Shown: piece by piece, positions 57,147 through 64,000 of the stretch | Position numbering within the stretch: position 1 is the stretch's first letter | Layout: each line of letters opens with the position of its first letter | DNA from: Desulfamplus sp. | Lineage (GTDB): Bacteria > Desulfobacterota > Desulfobacteria > Desulfobacterales > Desulfobacteraceae | Length of the DNA stretch: 64,000 nt | Direction: 5' to 3' | Assembly: GCA_015232555.1 (NCBI GenBank) | Contig: JADFZJ010000004.1 | Coordinates: forward strand, 1-64,000 | Made by a program: the position numbers and the translations under genes | The notes under the pieces: generated by a model | What the model was told of the DNA's origin: nothing | The model's input: the letters and a program-made list of their open reading frames with translations, nothing else | Database searches by the model: none

Positions 57147-58049
57147 ATGTATAAAAAAAACTCATCTGCTAAAAAAAAACTCCTCAAATCTATAATAGAG
57201 CCTCTTAATTTTGCATCTAACGCTCTATTTGCCTCAGCCGATTTTCTGACTAACCTTGCCCGTTATATTCATTACTACAAAGTCGCACACTTAGAGTTTA
57301 AACCAAGAGCCAACGATATATTTATCGTTACTTATCCACGCTCAGGCACAACATGGCTTCAGATGATTTTATATCAGCTTGCCACTGACGGCAGTATGCA
57401 GATAGATCATATTGCTCAGAAAGTTCCATGGTTTGAGAGGCTGATTCATTACCGTATTTGGAGTGCTGAAGATTTTGAGAGCATGGATTCGCCACGTATT
57501 TTTAAGAGCCATCTGCCAGTAAAAGAGGTTCCTTATGGAGAGATGCAATATATATACGTAGTTCGTAACGGCTGTGATGTTGCTACATCATATTTTGAAT
57601 TTTATTGCTCTCATTTAGGATTTAAAGGTGATTTTGACCAGTTTTTGAAGCTCTTTTTCTCTGGTCAAGTTCAATTTGGAAGCTGGTTTGAGCATGTTGC
57701 AGGCTGGAAGGCAAGATCAGAAACCTCTTCTAATGTGCTGTTTTTGAGCTTTGAAAAGTTAAAAAACGATTTTGACGGTGAGCTTGATAAGATTATAAAA
57801 TTTGCTGGATTTAAGATTTCAGAATCACGTAAATCTGAAATTCATAAACGTTGCAGTTTTGAATTTATGAAACAACACGAAGATAAGTTTGACCATATAA
57901 CAGCTCAGATATGGGAAAAGGGCTACAAAAGCACCTCTTTTATTCGACAAGGAAAAACAGGCATGGGACATGCTCGTTTTTCTCCTGATAAGTTAGCAAT
58001 TTTTAAAAACAAGTTAAAACAATTTCATATTGAGAATTTATACCCATGA
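57147..58049 (+). CDS. PAPS-dependent sulfotransferase (Sulfotransfer_1-like)
   Basis: 300 aa; 5'-phosphosulfate-binding loop FIVTYPRSGTTWLQMILYQL; IYVVRNGCDVATSYFEFYC; C-terminal RQGKTGMGHARFS. Confidence 0.92.
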   Translation: MYKKNSSAKKKLLKSIIEPLNFASNALFASADFLTNLARYIHYYKVAHLEFKPRANDIFIVTYPRSGTTWLQMILYQLATDGSMQIDHIAQKVPWFERLIHYRIWSAEDFESMDSPRIFKSHLPVKEVPYGEMQYIYVVRNGCDVATSYFEFYCSHLGFKGDFDQFLKLFFSGQVQFGSWFEHVAGWKARSETSSNVLFLSFEKLKNDFDGELDKIIKFAGFKISESRKSEIHKRCSFEFMKQHEDKFDHITAQIWEKGYKSTSFIRQGKTGMGHARFSPDKLAIFKNKLKQFHIENLYP

Positions 58050-61000
58050 CAACAAAGCCTAATGACCCAACTGATACCTTAAAAAAACTATATATAACGC
58101 TCAAACAGACTCAAGGGAAACTTGCATCTATTGAGTCAGCAGCCCGGGAACCTATTGCTGTAATAGGTATGGGCTGCCGTTTTCCCGGGGGTGCAGACAG
58201 TCCTGAAAAATATTGGGAACTTCTAATTAAAGGGAAAGATGCAATTACAGATGTTCCGTCAAATCGATGGAATGCCGCTGACTGGCTTGATCCTGATCCA
58301 GATGTTCAAGGCAAGATGTTTACTGCAAAAGGCGGATTTTTAGATCAGCCCGTAGATATGTTTGATGCAGCTTTTTTTAATATCTCACCTAAGGAGGCTG
58401 CTGGACTTGATCCGCAGCAGAGATTACTTTTAGAAGTTAGCCGTGAGACATTTGAGAATGCAGGTATTGCACCTTCAACTCTTAAAAGTAGTGCTTGCGG
58501 TGTGTTTCTTGGCATGTCAAGCGATGACTACGCACTTGCTCATCGTCACTCTGGAAATCATAAGGTAATTGATGCCTATTCAATAACCGGCACCACTTTT
58601 TCAACTGCCTGCGGTCGCATTTCATATATTTATGGTCTTGAAGGTCCGTCAATTACTGTGGATACTGCCTGTTCGTCAGCACTTGGGGCTGTGCATTTGG
58701 CATGTAGAAGTTTAAGAAGCAGAGAGTCTGATCTTGCATTAGCTGGCGGTGTCAACCTGATACTTTCGCCAGAATCTCATATCTGCTTTTCAAAACTTCG
58801 TGCAATCTCACCTGATGGCTGCTGCAAATCTTTTTCTGCTGATGCAAACGGCTATGTACGGGGCGAAGGCTGTGGTTTTGTGCTGCTGAAACGACTGTCT
58901 GATGCAGTTGCAGATAATGATAGAATTTTAGCGGTCATTCGTGGAAGTGCCATGAATCAGGACGGAAAAAGCAACGGTCTTACAGCACCAAGCGGTCCAG
59001 CTCAAGAAAAGGTTATTTTATCTGCCCTTAAAGATGCTGGTTTAAGTCCAGTTGATATCGGTTTTATTGAGACTCACGGCACAGGAACAGCTTTGGGCGA
59101 TCCAATTGAGGCTGAAGCACTTACTTCTGTGTTTGCTCAAAATATCTCTTCTAACAGTGATAAAATTAGAGATAAAAAGTTGATTCTCGGCTCGTGCAAG
59201 ACAAACATTGGACATTTAGAGCCGGCTTCTGGAGTTGCAGCACTGATAAAAGCTGTTTTGTGCGTAAACAATGGCAAGATTCCGCCAAATCTCCATTTTA
59301 ACACACCAAGCCCGTTTATACCGTGGGACGATCTGCCGATTGAAGTGCCAAAATCAACAGTTCATTGGGATAACTCTGAGCGTGAACGCATTGCTGGCGT
59401 TAATGCTTTTGGTTTTTCAGGCACAAATGTTCATGTTATTGTGGGTGAAGCTCCTAAAAAGAGTCATAAAACTCAAAATTTTGAAGATAAAAAGAACGAG
59501 CAATCTAATCAATTTAACGGCGTTGCTCTTAAAAAAAATGGTAATTTAGATTACGTTGAACCTTCGCACTATATTTTACCTGTTTCTGCTAAAACAGAAT
59601 CGTCTGCTAAACAGCTTCAAGATCAGTATATTAAATTTTTAAAAGAGAACTCTTCTCTTAACCCTTTTGACATCTGCCGAACATCAGCTCAAGGAAGAGA
59701 TCATTTTCCATACAGAGTGGCTGCTGTTGGTGCTGATTTTAAAGGATTAATCAAATCTCTTGAGTCTCAATCTCCTGTTCAAACAGCCGTAAAACCTGCT
59801 CTTGCATTTTTGTTTACTGGTCAAGGCTCTCAATATCCGGGAATGGGACGCACTCTTTTTGAGACTCAGCCTGTTTTCCGCAAAACCCTTGAAACCTGCA
59901 ATGAGATTCTTATGCCGCTGATTGGCGAATCTTTAATCTCAATGCTCTATGATATAGACTCACCTTCAAGCGGCGATCCTGATCGTTTGCATCAAACCCG
60001 TTTTACACAGCCTGCTCTTTTTGCTGTTGAGTATGCTCTTTACACTCTCTGGCGTTCGTTTGGAATTGAACCAGATTTTATGATGGGTCATAGTGTCGGC
60101 GAGTATGTTGCTGCTTGTGCTGCTGGTCTTTTCTCTTTAGAAGATGGACTTAAACTTATAAGCAGACGCGGGGAGTTGATGCAGAGCCTTCCATCAGGCG
60201 GCGGAATGGCTGCTGTTATGGTTCCATACGATAAAATTTACGATGTTATTGCTAAATACAGCGATACTCTCTCTGTTGCTGCATTTAACGGACCAAATCA
60301 CACGGTTATATCTGGAGATGAAAATCATCTTGAAGAGGTAATTGAGCCTTTTAAAGCTAAAGGCATTAAAGTTGTCCGTTTAACTGTCTCTCATGCGTTC
60401 CACTCTCCTTTAATTGAGCCGATTCTTGATAAATTTGAGTCGGTTGCTGCATCAATCTCATTCTATCAGCCTAAAATAAAATTGATATCTAATGTTACTG
60501 GAGAGATTGCAGGCAAAGAGATTATGACTCCAGCTTATTGGAGAGACCATATCCGCCAGCCTGTAAGATTTATGGAGAGTATGCTCGCTCTTCAACGCGA
60601 ACGTGTTGGAATTTTCATGGAAATTGGACCAAAGCCAACGCTTTTAGGAATGGGGCGGACAGCGTTATCAGATAAAGATGGTCTTTGGCTTCCAAGCCTG
60701 CGTGTTGGTCAAGCAGATTGGGAGGTTATGCTCTCTGCACTTTCAAAGCTATACACAAACGGCTTTGATGTAAATTGGTCTGAACTCTATCCTGAGAAAT
60801 CTTCCCAGCCTGTAGAGCTTCCAACATATCAGTTTGACAGACGGCGTTTCTGGCTGCCGATTCCATCTTGCAGCGGTTCTGCTGATTCAACTAAATTGAA
60901 ATATGATTTTCAAAGACTCTATCCGTTGATTGATCGTAAAATTACCTCTCCATTGATTCCGTCAATTTTATTTGAGACCGAATTTAGCAGTCGATCACTC

Positions 61001-64000
61001 CCATTTTTAGATGATCACCGAATATTTGGCAGTATAGTTGTCTCTGCTGCTTCTCATCTGTCTCTTTTGTGCGGTGCTGCTGGTCTTACTTTTACTGATC
61101 AAGGGTGCGTCATTGAAGATATTTTGTTTACTCAAGCACTTGTAATTCCAGAAAATATTGGCAGAACTGTTCAACTTATCTTTTCTCCAATTCAAGAGGT
61201 TGAACAGTATGACTTTTCCGTAATTAGTTTTGATCAAGAACAAGAGAAACAATATATCCGCCATGTAACAGGCAGAATATCTCCAATACCGTCTGATCTT
61301 AGGTCTTTTGAGGCTCGTAGCAGAGATAATCTTAAAGATAATCGTAATAAAGATAATATTTCAGAATTAAATTTAAATTCTAATAATCTTAAAGATGCGT
61401 GGGAAAAATGCACAAATATTATTAATCCTCAAGATGTTTATCTGTTTCAAGATAAGCGTCAAATAAGGCTTGGTGAGAGTTATCGCTGGATTGGCTCTAT
61501 CCAGACTGGAAGAGATATTGCTGTCTGCCGTTTTAAAACTCCTGATGGGTTGGATATCAATTCTTGGGGGCTTCACCCAGGACTTATTGACTCCTGTTTC
61601 GGCTTGATGGTTACTGCTGCTGGAGGAGACCCAGAAATAACCTATATCCCATTTGCAATAGAGGAGTTTAGATATTTCCGCAAACCCGATCCAACTGATA
61701 TGCAGGCAGTTGCGACAATACGCCGAATATCAGGAAATTTTGATAAATTAACATCTTCTGATAAATCAACTATTTCAGATAATTCAAATTCAGATAATTC
61801 AAATGAATCTGAAAAACTTTTAGGAGATATCAAACTTTATGATCAAAACGGCTTAGCTGCTGAATGGATCGGCTTAGAGGGTCGCAGAGTTGATATGACT
61901 GCTCTTTTAGGCGGAACAGCAGATAACAGCAGAGATAGTAAAGATGATTCTCTAAATATACAAAATCTGCTCTACGAGGTTGTGTGGGAGCTTTGTCATC
62001 CATCTGCAACTGAAAATATATCTGCTGCAACTGAGAATATGTTAGCTCATAAAACTTTGGATAAAGAGCAGTCTCAATCTGATTCTCAATGGATTATTTT
62101 AAGCGATAAAGCTGATTATGCCGCTGCTTTAGCTGACTCAATGGCTTCTAAAGGTCAAATCTGTCGCTGGTGGTCATGGGATAATCATAATTCTGATAAT
62201 TTTGGAGATACTCAAACTTTAAGTAATAAGTTAAGTAATGATATTATTAACTCTATTAAATCAACATCTTTAAAAGGAGTTGTTCATCTTATAACTTTAG
62301 ATAGTGTAAATGAGAATATTGAATCTATCCAGCGTAAAATATGCGGTTTTACATTAGAGATGGTTCAAGCATTAATTCAAAGAAATGGCGGTGAATCACC
62401 AAACGATAATTATAATACTCAACCTCAGTTGATTTTGGTTACCTGCGGAACACAAACTGTAACAGGTCAAGAGAGTAAAATTAATCCAGAAGGTGCAGCA
62501 CTTTGGGGCATGGGTCGCAGCATTGCGTTGGAACACCCTGATTTAAAATGCACGCTTGTAGATATTGATCCTGATAGAGTTGAAATTGATGAGCTTGGCA
62601 GAGAACTTGTTGCAATATGCCAAAATGATAGTAGTAATAGCAATTCAACCCATAGCGGCAGTGTTGCATATAATGGAGAAAGCCAGATAGCCTTAAGAAA
62701 TGGAAAAGTATATGCAGCAAGGCTTAAACGTTGTGATCTAAATGTTAGAAGCATAAAATTAGAGATAACTACAACAAATAGAGAAACAGATATGACAGCC
62801 TCAACTCCTAAAATATCTTCTGAAAATACATATCTTATAACAGGCGGTCTTGGAGGATTGGGTTTAGCTGTTGCACGCTGGTTAACTGAAAAAAATGCTG
62901 GCTGCATTGTTCTTGTCGGGCGTAAAGAGCCGTCAAAAGAGGTTATGCAGGAGATTGAAGATTTACACAAAAATGGAATCAACATAGAGATACGTTACGC
63001 TGATATGACTGACTCTGAGCAGGTTGAATCTATGCTGTCTGATGTAATTTATAAACTGCCTCCGTTAAAGGGTATAATCCATGCTGCTGGTCTTTTAGAT
63101 GACGGCGTAATAGCACAATTAAGCTGGGAAAAATTTTGGCATGTTATGGCACCTAAAGTTGTTGGTGCATCAATTTTAGACAAAAAGACAAGAGATATTG
63201 AGCTTGATTTTTTCGTCTGTTTCTCGTCAATTGTCTCTATTTTAGGCACACCTGCTCAAGCCAATTACGCAGCAGCCAACGCCTATTTAGATGCAGTTTG
63301 CCGCAGCAGAAATATTTTTAAGATAAAAGGTTTTTCTAAAATAAAAGAGAAATCTCTCTCTATTAATTGGGGACCATTTGCTGAAACTGGAATGGCTGCA
63401 AGATTGGACAATATCAACCAAAGGCGTATTACAGCTCAAGGCTTTAATTTAATATCTCCTAAATCAGGTTTAACAGCTTTAGAGCTGCTTATCGGACAAA
63501 ACAAACCACAGATGGCTGTAATGTCAGTGGATTGGTCGCGTTTTATGGAGAGATTTCAGGCTCCATCATCATTTGGAGACGATAAAGCATCTAAGCCCCA
63601 TGGCTCTATGTTCTTGAGTGATTTTCAGAAATTTTCAGCTCTAACATCAGTATCAACATCGTCATCACTATCAAAGAGTTCAGCAGGAGGAGGAGCGGGT
63701 TCATGGCAGGAAGAACTTTCACGAGCAGCCAAGCACGAACATAAATCTCTTATTTTAAACCGCCTAAGAGCTGCAACCGCGGAGATATTAGGATTAGACA
63801 ACCCTGATCAGCTTGATGCAAACGGACGTCTCTTTGATTTGGGTTTAGATTCTCTGATGGCTGTGGAACTTAAAAACTGTGTAGAAAAAAATCTAAACTG
63901 CCGGCTTAAATCAACTCTTGTTTTTGACTATCCAACTGTTGCCTCTATGGCTGAATATCTGATTGGAACGCTGGCATTAACAAAACAGAAAGAAATATCT
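58046..64000 (+). CDS. Type I modular polyketide synthase, KS-AT-DH-KR-ACP (partial, continues beyond window end)
   Basis: ATG at 58046 overlapping upstream stop (ATGA). KS PIAVIGMGCRFPGGAD/DTACSSAL/IETHGTGT/NIGHLEPASG; AT FTGQGSQYPGMG/GHSVGE/SHAFHSP; DH DDHRIFGSIVVS; KR YLITGGLGGLG; ACP DLGLDSLMAVEL. Open to base 64000; absent from ORF track because unterminated. Confidence 0.95.
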   Translation, partial: MTTKPNDPTDTLKKLYITLKQTQGKLASIESAAREPIAVIGMGCRFPGGADSPEKYWELLIKGKDAITDVPSNRWNAADWLDPDPDVQGKMFTAKGGFLDQPVDMFDAAFFNISPKEAAGLDPQQRLLLEVSRETFENAGIAPSTLKSSACGVFLGMSSDDYALAHRHSGNHKVIDAYSITGTTFSTACGRISYIYGLEGPSITVDTACSSALGAVHLACRSLRSRESDLALAGGVNLILSPESHICFSKLRAISPDGCCKSFSADANGYVRGEGCGFVLLKRLSDAVADNDRILAVIRGSAMNQDGKSNGLTAPSGPAQEKVILSALKDAGLSPVDIGFIETHGTGTALGDPIEAEALTSVFAQNISSNSDKIRDKKLILGSCKTNIGHLEPASGVAALIKAVLCVNNGKIPPNLHFNTPSPFIPWDDLPIEVPKSTVHWDNSERERIAGVNAFGFSGTNVHVIVGEAPKKSHKTQNFEDKKNEQSNQFNGVALKKNGNLDYVEPSHYILPVSAKTESSAKQLQDQYIKFLKENSSLNPFDICRTSAQGRDHFPYRVAAVGADFKGLIKSLESQSPVQTAVKPALAFLFTGQGSQYPGMGRTLFETQPVFRKTLETCNEILMPLIGESLISMLYDIDSPSSGDPDRLHQTRFTQPALFAVEYALYTLWRSFGIEPDFMMGHSVGEYVAACAAGLFSLEDGLKLISRRGELMQSLPSGGGMAAVMVPYDKIYDVIAKYSDTLSVAAFNGPNHTVISGDENHLEEVIEPFKAKGIKVVRLTVSHAFHSPLIEPILDKFESVAASISFYQPKIKLISNVTGEIAGKEIMTPAYWRDHIRQPVRFMESMLALQRERVGIFMEIGPKPTLLGMGRTALSDKDGLWLPSLRVGQADWEVMLSALSKLYTNGFDVNWSELYPEKSSQPVELPTYQFDRRRFWLPIPSCSGSADSTKLKYDFQRLYPLIDRKITSPLIPSILFETEFSSRSLPFLDDHRIFGSIVVSAASHLSLLCGAAGLTFTDQGCVIEDILFTQALVIPENIGRTVQLIFSPIQEVEQYDFSVISFDQEQEKQYIRHVTGRISPIPSDLRSFEARSRDNLKDNRNKDNISELNLNSNNLKDAWEKCTNIINPQDVYLFQDKRQIRLGESYRWIGSIQTGRDIAVCRFKTPDGLDINSWGLHPGLIDSCFGLMVTAAGGDPEITYIPFAIEEFRYFRKPDPTDMQAVATIRRISGNFDKLTSSDKSTISDNSNSDNSNESEKLLGDIKLYDQNGLAAEWIGLEGRRVDMTALLGGTADNSRDSKDDSLNIQNLLYEVVWELCHPSATENISAATENMLAHKTLDKEQSQSDSQWIILSDKADYAAALADSMASKGQICRWWSWDNHNSDNFGDTQTLSNKLSNDIINSIKSTSLKGVVHLITLDSVNENIESIQRKICGFTLEMVQALIQRNGGESPNDNYNTQPQLILVTCGTQTVTGQESKINPEGAALWGMGRSIALEHPDLKCTLVDIDPDRVEIDELGRELVAICQNDSSNSNSTHSGSVAYNGESQIALRNGKVYAARLKRCDLNVRSIKLEITTTNRETDMTASTPKISSENTYLITGGLGGLGLAVARWLTEKNAGCIVLVGRKEPSKEVMQEIEDLHKNGINIEIRYADMTDSEQVESMLSDVIYKLPPLKGIIHAAGLLDDGVIAQLSWEKFWHVMAPKVVGASILDKKTRDIELDFFVCFSSIVSILGTPAQANYAAANAYLDAVCRSRNIFKIKGFSKIKEKSLSINWGPFAETGMAARLDNINQRRITAQGFNLISPKSGLTALELLIGQNKPQMAVMSVDWSRFMERFQAPSSFGDDKASKPHGSMFLSDFQKFSALTSVSTSSSLSKSSAGGGAGSWQEELSRAAKHEHKSLILNRLRAATAEILGLDNPDQLDANGRLFDLGLDSLMAVELKNCVEKNLNCRLKSTLVFDYPTVASMAEYLIGTLALTKQKEIS

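Overview
AT-rich bacterial chromosomal window. Gene content resembles a Desulfobacterota-type, sulfate-reducer-like genome; this lineage call is inference only. Left to right: (1) a minus-strand NrtA/SsuA-type ABC transporter operon. It contains an extra signal-peptide-less solute-binding-like protein and ends in a CheY receiver fused to the same kind of binding domain (runs off the left edge). (2) lspA, a YdbH/AsmA-like protein and a PhaC-like alpha/beta hydrolase. (3) cinA behind a strongly structured leader. (4) A UvrD/Rep helicase. (5) A six-gene group-4-hydrogenase-like membrane complex whose large subunit lacks the NiFe-ligand CxxC motifs (Ehr-type rather than a true hydrogenase). (6) A yhaO/yhaN (SbcD/SbcC-like) pair split by about 1.7 kb of mobile debris: an Rpn fragment, an IS1-like InsA fragment joined to a formylglycine-generating-enzyme C-terminus that looks like a diversity-generating-retroelement variable region, duplicated REP-like repeats, and an intact REP-type Y1 transposase. 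(7) An Asn/Arg/Asp-rich tandem-repeat lipoprotein. (8) A minus-strand block: PEP-synthase-like protein, small membrane protein, TauE/SafE permease, three stand-alone receivers, a dCache-type histidine kinase, NhaD antiporter, DASS/SLC13 transporter and CBS protein, with a repeated 35-nt palindrome between genes. (9) A left-handed beta-helix protein and an NtrC-type regulator. (10) A type I PKS locus: type II thioesterase, DUF481, DUF697, PKS AT-ACP-KS-DH-KR-ACP with an apparently excised internal AT, stand-alone sulfotransferase, and PKS KS-AT-DH-KR-ACP running off the right edge. Many otherwise conserved proteins carry hydrophilic low-complexity inserts. No tRNA, rRNA or CRISPR array was recognised. 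All homology calls come from reading motifs; no database search was run.
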